Origin: Gautieria morchelliformis
Taxonomy: Eukaryota; Basidiomycota; Agaricomycetes; Gomphales; Gomphaceae
Direction: 5' to 3'
NCBI GenBank assembly: GCA_015179125.1
Contig: WHVA01000009.1
Location: 186,001 to 250,000, forward strand
Length of the DNA stretch: 64,000 nt
Shown here: one piece after another, positions 1 to 11,606 of the stretch
How positions within the stretch are numbered: the stretch's first letter is position 1
Layout: every line of letters begins with the position of its first letter
Notes under the pieces: model-generated
The model's input: only the letters and a program-made list of their open reading frames with translations
The model's database searches: none
What the model was told of the DNA's origin: nothing
Program-made: the position numbers and the translations under genes

Positions 1-1299
<1,299 letters not shown>

Positions 1300-1303
<4 letters not shown>

Positions 1304-2673
1304 CCGCTGCGTGTCACAAAATCCGACGCATCTTCCGCTTCCGGTAGACCATGTTCCGCATTTTCGGAAAGCTCTTCCGCAGTGGGCACTCCGTTTATGT
1401 CTGCAAGCGCGAGGAACTCTGGAAGGATCTCGAGTTTCTCCTCTGTGGTCATAAGCCGGATATCAAAGGCTTGGGGGCACTCGCGAGCGTAGTGGCCTGG
1501 TTGTCGGCAGCGGAAGCAGGTGATAGTTCCGTGGCCTTTTCCGCGCATGCGGTCAACATCCATCGGGGCAGGGCCACTCTTCGAGGGAGGAGGGCTATGG
1601 TTCCTAATAGGAGCAGGCGGAGCAAGCATCGGAAATAATTTCCGTGTGGGAATGAATGCGCTTCCGGGTTTTGGCACAGGTTGAGTAGGACGAGCGGAAC
1701 TGCGTGTCGTGTTCCGACTCGTCTCCACGAAGGCCTCATTTGCCTCCCTGTTCCGAGAAACCTTCTGCGCAGCTTGGTACCACCCTTCCGGGTCATCAAA
1801 ATCCGGAGCTCCATCCCCAAGCAGCGCAACTTGGTTCTGGAGCGTCGGATCAAGTCCTCGTCGGAATTTGATGACGATCGTCTTGTCGTCGTCATATTCC
1901 GCAAGGTCGATGAGCTCCTGGAAGCGATCGATGTAGTCATCGACCGGATCTTTGGCCTGGTACCAGCTCGTCCCCTCGAGCTTTGTAAGGGCTGTGAGCT
2001 GCTCGTTTTTCGGGCAGAACTGGTCGGAAAATGTTTTCTCGAACGCGTCCCAGTCCCGGAAGTAGTTCCCCTTGCCCTTTGCTTCATGTCGGATCACCTT
2101 GTTTGCAAAACGGGCTGCGCGGTCCGATTTGAAAAAGGACAACGTCCAGTGAATCCGAGCCTGGTCGTTCGGAAAGAGGTCTCCGACAATTGCGAAGTAG
2201 ATGCTGCATGTGTTGAAGAATGCGCGTCCCTTCTCCCGATCTCCGTCAAAGTCCGCCGGAGTTGCGGGTTTGACCTTTGCTAACTTCGCGGACATCCTCT
2301 TTTCCGCTAGTTCCGCTTTTCCGAAATCCGGATCATCCAGCATTTCATTTCCACCACCTTGTGGAATATCTAACTTAGCCAAAATCGCTTGTAAGGCTGT
2401 TTCAATCGCGTCGGTCTTCATCCGGTTCCGCGTCAATTCCTCCTCCATATTCCGAAGACGATCGTCCGGATCCATGTTGGAAGGAGAAATATGGGACAGG
2501 ATTTCCGGGGTTGGGAGCTCGACGTAAGAAGAGGGGCTGTCGTACGCTGTATGTGCGGAAGAGGTTGCGATCTCCGAGTCGCTGTCTCCGATTCCGAACG
2601 CACCTATGGCGAATGCAACGCGCAGTACGACCGCCGGTCCTCTAGGGGAGAGACTTTTCTGCTGTAAGGGCAA
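1300..2673 (-). mobile_element. Ty3/gypsy element 1: gag
   Basis: An open minus-strand frame of up to 457 residues; an internal Met at 2475 (MDPDDRLRNMEEEL) is a plausible start. It has a short N-terminal coiled coil, a capsid-like Retrotrans_gag core (FFNTCSIYFAIVGDLFPNDQ ... WDAFEKTFSDQF ... DPVDDYIDRFQELIDLAEY) and a CCHC zinc knuckle (CFRCRQPGHYAREC). It ends in TGA at 1300-1302, overlapping pol in the -1 frame. No flanking LTR was recognised on either side. The coding strand is unusually rich in the word CGGAA. Confidence 0.85.
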
Positions 2674-2708
2674 CCCTGGCTAGTCGTGGAGATCACACTA
2701 CCACACAA

Positions 2709-2792
2709 CTGACAAGGGGAAATCCAAAGTATGTATAAATGAACAGAGCATACAAGAGAGGGGGTTCTCACCTGACAAGGGGAAATCCAAAG
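2709..2792. repeat. 21-bp direct repeat, two copies
   Basis: The same 21 bases occur at 2709-2729 and 2772-2792, 63 bp apart, upstream of the gag frame of gypsy element 1. This could be part of the untranslated leader or an LTR remnant of that element; no LTR ends were found. Confidence 0.6.
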
Positions 2793-2934
2793 AGAAAAGT
2801 CTAAGGACCCCCAATGTCAGCGAGCCCGTATTATACTACGCTGCGCAGCCAGGGACAACGCTTGGCACCCGCAATCAACCCTGCATCCCCCTGACCCTTG
2901 ATCGACCCTTGATGCCACCTATTATGCGAGTCGC

Positions 2935-5116
2935 TTGATTTCCGACGCTGTTCCGGGGCGGAAGTCGGAAATTGGAGTGGAACTGGCAAGGCGAACGGAA
3001 CTGGTGGAAGTTCTCCCAGAAGCGGAATCGTTCCCGAAAGCGGATGCGGAGATGGAATCGGAACCGGAAGCGGAGTCGGAAATGGAGTCGGAACTGGGTG
3101 TGGTGTCGGAACTGGAAATGGAAAACAGGGTGTCCCCTGACAGGCACTCGCCTCACCGGCGAAGCCCAGGAGTGGTTCCTTCAAAACGTTGAACACCTCC
3201 ATCGCCAGGTCTGCAGCTGGACGCTGGAAACCGTGATGCAAGGCCTTCAAAAAAGGTTCCTGCACACACTGACGTACCATCATGCATCGAATAAATTCGA
3301 CGTGGTCATGCAAGGCATGAAAACTGTTCAGGAGATGCTGAACGAGCTCACGAAATACGCGGCATGTATGATACAGCTGCCAGACGAGTACACATTCTGG
3401 AGACGGTTCGTATCGGCGCTGTGCGAAACACTGCCCAACGAGGTCCTCAAAAAGGGCTATAATGCCGAGAGCAGCTCAATAGAGCAACTCTTCGAGACGG
3501 CCCGGATGATCGAGGAGGCATCCCAATACAACATGGGTATGCGCTGCGCAGAAAGCGCAGCAGCAACGGCAAGCGCTGCCCGGCTCACAGGGAGCAAGCC
3601 GTTGACACAAACGGGCCTGACCAGGCCCAGCCTGTTTGCAAGAACCGGAACAGGACAACGGCTACTGCCCTCATGCCCAGCACAAGCTGGACGCCTGCCT
3701 GAAGCTAAACAGCCTCAAGCGTCAGGGTCGTCCCCACGACCTGCCCCACCGACGAAAACGTCGGGCTGGCCTAACAATAGGCCCAGCGGCAGCCAAAGCA
3801 ACACCACATGCTTTGAATGCGGCCAACCTGGCCACAAGAAGGCAGAGTGCCCCCGGCTTAGGTCTGGTATAAGGAGAGCGGCCGCGAGGCGTGACGGTGA
3901 AGCCGAGGATCCGGAAGCGGATCTCGGTCAAAATTCTCTTCAACAAATTGACGAAGAGGGGGAGGGTGATCCCCAACCCAACGACACTCCGGACAACGGA
4001 GGTGCGCCCACTGAAGAATGGGACCCAGAGCCATCCCAATACTATGAATGGGATGAGGAGGTGGAAGACACCACCTACAGGTCCAGCGCGATCAGATTCG
4101 CACTGGAAGACGAAACCGCCACAAAGGTTATGGCGGCACGCACATCGGTCACGCCAGACAAGGCGTCCGAGCCGGTGTATCACCACCGAAGCAAACACAG
4201 GACGTGGCCAACGCGTCCGCACAGTGAGAACCGTACCCTATCTGGGTACTGGGAAATAAACGGCGTAAAAGCCCACTGCCTGCTAGATAGCGGCAGCGAA
4301 GGGGTACTGCTGTCCCCCGAGTTCACATGAGCTACAGGGATGAAGACATTCTCCCTGGAGCAACCAATCGCGCTGCAGCTAGCCTGCATAGGCAGCCATT
4401 CCACGATCAACTATGGAACGAACACGACCATCAAGTTTGGTCGTGGGACATACGACGAATATTTTGACGCGATCTTAGGGACACTGTTCCTAAGGAGATT
4501 CGGCATAACCCTGGACTTCTCGAGCCCAGGGATGATTCGCAAGGGAAACGAGGTGATCCCAACGGGCAAGGTCTCATTCGACGACGACGAATTGAAGAAC
4601 GAGGACAAAGGGCCACGGGTGAGCATGATGGTGAGCATGATCACCCAGGCGCCGAAGCCGAACCTGGCTCATTGAAGCCAGGAGGGCGAGTCGCGGGACG
4701 ACTCGTCCTCGAACTCACCCTACAGCCGTAGGGAGAGACGCTCTCACCTAACGGTGAAAGCGATGGGAAAGAGGAAAGCGGGCCCGCACACCACGGGACC
4801 TAATAGACACCAACAGCGCCTAATGGCATCTAAGCCAACCACTACCATCATCCTCATGGATGATGACCTTCCTCGCCTCCGCGAGGAATGGATGGAAAGA
4901 ATCACCGACCTAGTCAGTGGAATTCCATTAGAACTCCCACCACTACGGGAGATCAACCATGAGATCAACCTCATTGATCCCAACAAGCGCATGCGGTATC
5001 GACTACCGAAATGCCCCGAACACTTCCGAGAGGAACTGTCGGCTAAGATAGAACGATACACCACTGCAAAGTGGTGGATTCCGGCAGTAGTGCAGCAGGC
5101 AGTGCCCATGCTGCAT
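2935..5116 (+). mobile_element. Ty3/gypsy element 2: gag-protease-RT, truncated
   Basis: A plus-strand gag-pol runs in one reading frame. Gag (about 2972-3900) has a capsid core (LTGEAQEWFLQNVEHL ... MQGLQKRFLHTL) and a CCHC knuckle CFECGQPGHKKAEC near 3810-3850. A protease follows (AHCLLDSGSEGVLLSPEF, then LGTLFLRRFGITLDF). Pol begins with LPPLREINHEINLIDP and stops in the RT N-terminus (TTAKWWIP ... PMLH) near 5116, where unrelated antisense sequence starts. Two in-frame TGA codons (4328-4330 and at the end of the block closing at 4675) break the frame without shifting it. RT core, RNase H, integrase and LTRs are missing. The first 190 bases have a strong CGGAA bias and may not belong to gag. 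Confidence 0.8.
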
Positions 5117-6196
5117 CGGGCAGCTGAGCGGTGTGGCTGTGGGCCACTGTCTCTTCAGCGTTCTTCGCTAGTAGCTCGAGTGCCCGTGTGTGGCGGCGCG
5201 CGGCTGCGGCTTCTTTACGCTTCCAGTGTGCGACTTCGAGCTCTAAGCTCTCGGTCGTCGTTTCAGAGTCAGGCTCTGAGGCGACCTGATCCCTAACGAT
5301 CTGTTGGATCATTTTATGGCTGTCCGTTGGGGCAGCCGGTTGTTCTTGAGGTTCGTTCCCGAACCTTACGTCCTGTTCAACCGGGACGGCTGGCGGCAGC
5401 ATTCGCTGCTTGTCTCGCTCCTTTCGGCACAGGTCTTCCACGTTGCGACTATGTTCGTTGGCTGCGGACTGTCACGAGCTCGGACGAGTTGCGTCGCATT
5501 CCCCACGTGGGCGGAGTGCTTTCTGGACGTCCTCCAGTGTGGCTGCGTCTAGCAGCCTGATCTCCTCTGCCTGGTGGAGTTCCTTGCCAATTGCCATTAG
5601 GGCGGCGGCGGCGTTGTGAAGCTGCGATGCCAGCTGATCGTGCTTGTGGCACGTCAGCGTACTTCGGTGCAGCGCAGCCTGCACCTGTTTGTTCAGGGCC
5701 TCTGCCATCTCATGGTCGATGGCGTGAGCCCTCGAGCTCTTGTGACTAGAGCTCGAGTATTCCGAGTCCTGACCATCGTCTGGGGCTGGTCTTTTTTGCC
5801 GTCGTCCTCCTTCAGGGACGATCGTCGTCGCTCTACTTCATGAGCATTGGTTTGAGTCGTGGCTTTGTGCCCGCCTCGACGTTGTTGCTCTACCGTCTGA
5901 CGACGGCGAGACTTCTCTGCCCTTTCCTTTGTCTCTGGGCAGAGAGAGATGGGGGGCGGTGCCAGCTCGTTGCCCGGCGTCGTCTCTTCCTCGGCCACGC
6001 TCGACGAGACGTGGTCAGGGCTTTCCTCATCCTCTACTGAGGGGACGAGGGCGGTGAGATATACGATCTCTCTGTCTTCTATTGTCCTGTTCTCTTGGTC
6101 CAGGGTAGCATCAGCCGTCGTGTCGCTGGGCTGCGCCTGGGGCGTGGACCTCAAGCTCATCGCTCGTGTCCGTCTTCGACTGTGTGGAATCATCAT
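5117..6196 (-). mobile_element. Antisense retroelement-associated coiled-coil ORFs
   Basis: Minus-strand reading gives an Arg/Glu/Thr-rich segment (6196-5693) and, in a second frame, a helical charged segment (5708-5117: MAEALNKQVQAAL, AAALMAIGKELHQAEEI, SLELEVAHWKRKEAAAARRH). The second frame is split by TGA at 5472-5474; the homologous copy at the window start has CGA there. No enzymatic motif is visible. Because two fragments of it flank gypsy debris, it is most likely part of a retroelement (gag-like or accessory) and not a host gene. Confidence 0.5.
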
Positions 6197-6334
6197 GCTC
6201 GCAGCCGACAGTAGAAGGTCTACTGGAGGGTCTCAACAATGTTTAGTCGTCGACGCAGCGATCTTTTTCAAGATTGCTTCGAATCCACTATCGGTTGGTC
6301 GCATGGCGATCAACCGCAGGATAGTTCAAAAAGG

Positions 6335-6549
6335 TGTAAAGGATGTCGATCTTAAGACCTTGTATCACAAGGGCACTACAGAACTTGACCAATGAGTGGT
6401 ATTCTGAATGCTACGTAGTGACAGGTAAGAGTAAGATGCGATGGGAACCGCTGGCCGGTTCTCACGCATAAACTATACAGTGGGTCCCTAAGGGGCCCAC
6501 TGGGATTATGTAATAACTATTGTACATGTAGATACACGGGTTATTTACA
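6335..6549 (+). mobile_element. 215-bp LTR (3' LTR of an element inserted in an NLR gene)
   Basis: The block starts TGTAAA and ends TTTACA, the expected short inverted LTR termini. It is preceded by a purine run (AAAAAGG, like a polypurine tract) and followed by GCACC. Its first 152 bases reappear inverted at 13343-13494 with two mismatches, and that copy is bordered by the same GCACC at the outer side. The right flank continues the patatin-to-NB-ARC linker of an NLR gene, so GCACC is the target duplication. Confidence 0.75.
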
Positions 6550-6597
6550 GCACCAAATGTTTACTTTTGGTTCAATGTGGAGCAAGGATTGCAGAGT

Positions 6598-6907
6598 GTA
6601 ATTGCAAAAGGATATCCTCTCTTCCAGTAAATCTGCTTGTTGGTGGGGGACAAGCCTTACGGCAAGCTCCATGTTTACCTGACAGCCGGCCAAGAGTGCC
6701 CGTATATATGGTGTCTACCATAAAACATATGTCATCAGCTGTGAGGCATTGCAAGTTGTACGCACTGAGGTGTGCAGCAGCTATCACTTCCTGGTCTTCC
6801 CTGAGAGCAATGACAGCAGCTGCTACCATCTCATCTACTTTTACCCCCTGAAGATGCTGCAATGTGTGTGTCTTCACCTCAGGTAACCTTTCCCACTGTG
6901 CCAACAT
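6598..6907 (-). other. 310-bp microinversion inside the NLR gene
   Basis: On the minus strand this block reads, without a stop, MLAQWERLPEVKTHTLQHLQ near its right end and CPPPTSRFTGREDILLQLH near its left end. These are the linker and pre-P-loop segments that should lie between NVEQGLQ (ending 6597, plus) and the HIFVLYGLGG stretch (plus, to 6989). Read inverted, both junctions become continuous in frame. The edges carry AGT at 6595-6597 and ACT at 6908-6910, a 3-bp inverted microhomology. Confidence 0.75.
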
Positions 6908-6989
6908 ACTTGAGGGATATTTCTTCCCAGACCAGACATCCACTGTTAAGGTGGGACAGCACATCTTTGTCTTGTATGGGCTTGGTGGG

Positions 6990-7552
6990 TGTTACGATAC
7001 GATCCGTCGTAAGGTTGACCGAGGTCGGGGACAAAACCCGAGTCAAGGTCCGAGGTTACAGGGCGAGGTTTGGATGGGGAAGTCGGAGAGGGACTTGGCT
7101 TCAGCTTATGTGCTGCGCCGACCCTACGCACGAGTCCCAACTTCGGAGGTAAACGAATAAGAGGCGAGGTTCTAGCTTAAGAGGCGAGGCGTAGAAACTA
7201 GCTAGGGATCGAAGGGACACGATAGTTGATTTTCAGACTGAGGAGTAGGAATGCATACAAGGGGGTTATATACGGACGAGGTGCAAGTCAGGGGCGAACA
7301 GATTAGTGGAGGTCAGGGCGAGGTCAGGAGACCGAGATCAGGGCGAGGTAATATACGAATGATGCGTGATGGAGCGGAATCAGTAACTAAGGGGGATACG
7401 GGCATGGGATCAAGGTCGGATATGAGTTCAAGCTCGGGCTCGGGCTCGGGCGCGGATAAGTATCATATGTACTCGGGCACGGATATCACAAGGCTTGGGG
7501 CTCGGAAGAAGGTTCTACCGGTAAGTAGCCGGCCAAAGGCCGGGTCCTTACA
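6990..7552 (+). mobile_element. Solo LTR (563 bp) in the P-loop of the NLR gene
   Basis: It begins TGTTACGATACG and ends CCTTACA. The 5-bp direct repeat GTGGG flanks it at 6985-6989 and 7553-7557. Removing the LTR and one repeat copy reconnects the glycines of the Walker A motif. No internal coding domain is present, so this is a solo LTR left after LTR-LTR recombination. The interior has short simple runs (alternating GGGCTC/CGGGC near 7430-7450). Confidence 0.85.
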
Positions 7553-8685
7553 GTGGGGCTGGAAAAACACAGATTGCATTGACATTTGTTGAAAAATTTT
7601 ATCAACGGTGGGTAGTTTACCTGGGTCTGTTATATTTGGACTAACTTGTGTTATGTTTAGCTTTTGGAGAGTCTATTATGTTGATGCAAGTAGTGTTACC
7701 ACTATGGAGTCTGGCCTTGAAGATATTGCACGGGAAGAGGGTATTGGTGAGACTGCCAAAGATGCTCTCCTCTGGCTCTCTGGACAGCATCAAGGGTGGT
7801 TGCTCTTTCTGGACAATGCTGATGACTGTCACATAAACCTTCAAAAGTACTTCCCACTGTGCAAGCATGGAAATATCATTGTGACCAGTCGCAATGTGGA
7901 GTGTCGTGTGCATGCCCCCAGCTCCAACTGTCATGTGTCAAGTATGAATGCTGAGGAAGCTATTCATTTGCTTCTTGTGTTCTCTACAGTCAAAGATTCT
8001 ACAAAGAATCTTACTTTGGCATCTCAGATTGTCAAAGAACTTGGTTATCTTGCCCTGGCCATTGTCCAAGCTGGTGCCTATATCTCAAAGGGATGCAGTC
8101 TAAATGAATACCTGAAGATTTTTCAGAAGGATTGAGCTCAACTGATGAGCAAGCTCTCAGTACAAATGGTGGATGATTATCCATGGGCAGTATATGCAAC
8201 ATGGGAAATTAGCTTTGAAAAGCTAAGTCCCATTGCAGCAACCCTGCTACACTTGTGTGCATTTTTACATTATAGGGGGATTTCCAAAAGCATCTTTCAA
8301 AGGGCTTCTCTTATGGATATAGATGGACCGTTTGATGATGCAAGACAATTTTTGCATAACTTTCAAACCACAGATGGTGGCTGGAGTGATTTTCAATTTC
8401 AGGAGATCATTAATGAATTAGCTTCATATTCATTAATTAGTATTGATGAAGAAGACAGTACATTTTTCCTTCATCCACTAGTACATGCCTGGGCTCAAGA
8501 TAACCTAGAGGTGGCAGAGCAGGAGAATAAACAAAGGTGTACAATGCAGATACTAGCATATTCTATCTCATATGAAGATAATACAGAGGATTATGCTTTT
8601 AGGAGATCTCTTCTGTCTCATGTCAATGAGCTACATACAAAAGCTAAAGATTCAAACATGGCAGAAAATTTTGCAAAAGTGTTTG

Positions 8686-9960
8686 ATGAAGCAGGGCGAT
8701 GGAAAGATGCTGAAGAGCTGGAGGTTAAGGTCATGGAGGCAAGGAAGAGGGTCCTTGGTGAGGAGCATCCTGACTCCCTGAGGGCCATGGGCAACCTTGC
8801 CTCAACCTATCGGAATCAGGGCCGGTGGAAGGATGCTGAAGAGCTGGAAATTCAAGTTATAGAGGCAAGCAATAGAGTCCTTGGTAAGGAGCATCCTGAC
8901 ACCCTGAGGGCCATGGGAAACCTTGCCTCAACCTATTGGAATCAGGGCCGGTGGAAGGATGCTGAAAAGCTAGAGGTTCAAGTCATGGAGGCAAGGAAGA
9001 GGGTCGTTGGTGAGGAGCATCCTGACACCCTGAGGGCCATGGGAAACCTTGCCTCAACCTATCAGAATCAGGGCCAGTGGAAGGATGCTGAAGAGCTGGA
9101 AATTCAAGTTATAGAGGCAAGCAAGAGAGTCCTTGGTAAGGAGCATCCTGACACCCTGAGGGCCATGGGCAACCTTGCCTCGACATATTGGAAGCAGGGC
9201 CAGCGGAAGGATGCTGAAGAGCTGCAGGTTCAAGTTATGGAAGCAAGGAAGATGGTCCTCAGTGAGGAACATCCTGGCACCCTGATTACACCCTGAGGGC
9301 CATGGGCAACCTTGCCTCGACATATTGGAAGCAGGGCTGGCGGAAGGATGCTGAAGAGCTGCAGGTTCAAGTCATGGAGGCAAAGAAGAGGGTCCTTGGT
9401 GAGGAGCATCCTGACACCCTGAGGGCCATGGGCAACCTTGCCTCAACCTATTGGAATCAGGGCCGGTGGAAGGATGCTAAGGAGCTAGAGGTTCAAGTCA
9501 TGGTGGCAAGGAAGAGGGTCCTTGGTAAGGAGCATCCTGACACCCTGCTAGTCATGGGTAGCCTTGCCTCAACATATCAGAGTCTGGGCCAGTGGAAGGA
9601 TGCTAAAGAGCTGAATGTTCAAGTCATCATGGCAAGGAAGAGGGTCCTTGGTGAGGAGCATCCTGACACCCTGAGGGCCATGGGAAACCTTGCCTCAACC
9701 TATCAGAATCAGGGCCAGTGGAAGGATGCTGAAGAGCTGCAGGTTCAAGTCATAGAGGCAAGGAAAAGGGTCCTTGGTGAGGAGCATCCAGGCACCCTAA
9801 GGGCCATGGGCAATCTTGCCTCAACCTATTGGAGTCAGGGCCGGTGGAAGGATGCTGAAAAGCTGCAGGTTCAAGTCATGGAGGCAAGGAAGAGGGTCCT
9901 TGGTGAGGAGCATCCTGACACCCTAATCACCATGGTCAACCCTCAACCTATATGGATCAG
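8686..9960 (+). repeat. TPR array, about ten 126-bp units
   Basis: Tandem 42-codon units with consensus EEHPDTLRAMGNLASTYxNQ and GRWKDAEELEVQVMEARKRV encode tetratricopeptide repeats of the NLR-associated (TPR_10/TPR_12-like) type. Units are very similar to each other at DNA level, suggesting recent expansion or gene conversion. The unit at 9267-9300 carries an 11-bp duplication that shifts the frame; the last unit (from about 9914) is degenerate. Confidence 0.85.
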
Positions 9961-10403
9961 GGCTGGTGGATAGATGCTGAAGAGCTGGAGGTTCAAGTCA
10001 TGGAGGCAAGCAAGAGAGTCCTTGGTGAGGAGGTCAAGTCATGAATTTAAGCAAGAGGTCCCGGTAAGGAGCATCCCAGAACACTGAGTTAGCTATTTTT
10101 AATATGCAATGATATGTAGACTTAGTTTCAATACCTGTATGATCTATTGCTACATATCCTGAAACATGGTGTCAGGACTAGAAAGGACTGAGGCTTCAAC
10201 ACATGTATTGCAGCCCCAATTAACTACTGGTCCTAAGTATTTCACAAGTCAGAAGTGTCAGAAGGGTTGAAACTGAGGTTGACATCCCCTGACACCAACA
10301 TGCTGTGATTAAACACCAGACCATGGTGATCAATTGTCCAGGAGCCCTGACCATATAGCAATGAATCAAAGCAATGGAGTTCCCCTGACACTAACACTAC
10401 AGA

Positions 10404-10897
10404 TGTTAGGACCATGCCATACACCAAGTCCTGCAACTCCAATTCCACCACTCTGCCACCTCCAACCTCATCCCCCATTGTTCCCCCTTTCGGAATCCTC
10501 ACCCTCCTTTCGATTCTATTATTCAGATGTTTTGGACTTGCTTGCCTCTGCAGCATTCACCTAGGTCTGCACCTCAAGGAACAACGACCTCTCCAATGTC
10601 ACATAGCTTCCCCTTGCCTAGTTTTCTATTGACTCGTGGTCTGCTCTGATGCCATTTGTAGTTCCCTTGTTCAGTATTAGTTACTTGCCCCATATGTCTT
10701 AGCTACTTCTGCTGTCATTGGAACTTGCTTAGTACCTCTGCCTTACATGTTGTCTCAGCTCTTTGTATAAAAAACCCCTCCTGTATGTACTTTATTCTGC
10801 CATCAGATTATTGACTTTGATATGTGCTACCTTTGCTCAAGTCTCTGTTCTCAGTGCAGTGAGCCTCTGCATTATCTCTGTCTCTAAGGTTTCTACT
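10404..10897 (+). mobile_element. Older LTR-like block, left part, split by a younger LTR
   Basis: It starts TGTTAGGACCATGCC, matching the start TGTTACGACCATGC of the LTR at 10898. Positions about 10668-10770 align by eye with about 11153-11257 of that younger LTR (shared words include CCCCATATGTCT and TGTTGTCTCAGCTC). The younger copy is inserted at 10897/10898. The right end of the older LTR after 11563 was not identified with confidence; it lies before about 11606. Confidence 0.5.
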
Positions 10898-11563
10898 TGT
10901 TACGACCATGCAGTTCCGATTTTCGACACTCAGTTCCGCACACATTCCGACCCTCCGATTGTTCCGATATTCCACCCCTTGTTTTATTCCCTTGTTCTTT
11001 TGACTCTATTACTCGGACCCACCGGACCCGCCTCTCAGTACAGCAACACCTTATGTCCAGTCCTCCTTGTACTTTCGTTGTCAGATATGTTTTCCGACCC
11101 CTTGTTCTTTTGCCATTGTTTTACCCTACGCTGAACCCCCCTTGTAGTCCCCTTGTTCCCAATTAGTTAATTACCCCATATGTCTATCCGACTTCTGCTC
11201 CCTCCAGAATTTGCTTAGTACTACCTCATTACATGTTGTCTCAGCTCTTTGTATAAAGCCTCTTATGTATGTCTGTTATTCTGAAATCAGATAATTGCCT
11301 TCGATGCATGATTTCCTTTGCTCTATCTTCTGTTCTTAGCACAGCGAGTTTTGCAAGACCTCTGACTCTCCGCCTTCCACCTTCCACCTTCCACCTTCCG
11401 ACTCTGTTCCGACTCAAGTTCCAACTTATCTTTAGTTTGATACCTTCCGACTTCCAACCCATGTTCCGAAATACTTAGGACGATAGTTCATTGGGGGTGC
11501 AACATATAAGTTGAAGCTGTTGTCTTTTCCAGTTCCGACTTGCGGAAATCTCAATACGTAACA
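10898..11563 (+). mobile_element. Solo LTR (666 bp) nested in a related LTR
   Basis: Termini are TGTTACGACC and ATACGTAACA. The target duplication CTACT is present at 10893-10897 and 11564-11568. A TATA-like stretch (TTTGTATAAAGCC) lies near 11247. The element is full of the word TTCCGA, and has a short CCTTCCA triplication near 11375-11397. No internal domain, so it is a solo LTR. Confidence 0.8.
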
Positions 11564-11606
11564 CTACTCTGCCTTCTGTCCTTGGACTCTGCCTCCCACT
11601 CCCAAC

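Larger units (their letters stand above)
6550..10085 (+). pseudogene. NB-ARC/TPR half of a patatin-NB-ARC-TPR receptor (NLR), disrupted
   Basis: Directly after the LTR comes the end of the patatin region (NVYFWFNVEQGLQ). An inverted block (6598-6907) follows, then HIFVLYGLGG, a solo LTR (6990-7552), and AGKTQIALTFVEKF: the P-loop is interrupted by the LTR. An intron at 7608-7660 leads to RVYYVDASS. The Walker B-like GWLLFLDNADD, GNIIVTSRN and GYLALAIVQAGAYI (GLPL-type) motifs follow. An in-frame TGA sits at 8133-8135. TPR units run from about 8686; an 11-bp duplication (9279-9289) shifts the frame, and the reading decays after 9950. Known family role: STAND signal-transducing receptors in fungal non-self recognition. 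The gene cannot make a full protein now. Confidence 0.85.

Noticed and set aside
3722..4222. Minus-strand 166-codon frame
   Set aside because: Antisense shadow of the gypsy-2 gag/protease frame, which has the zinc knuckle and capsid motifs on the plus strand.
6990..7552. Reading 6990-7552 as an intron of the NLR gene
   Set aside because: A flanking 5-bp duplication and TG..CA ends fit an LTR exactly, while the splice donor GT would not sit at the needed position and 563 bp is far longer than introns seen here.
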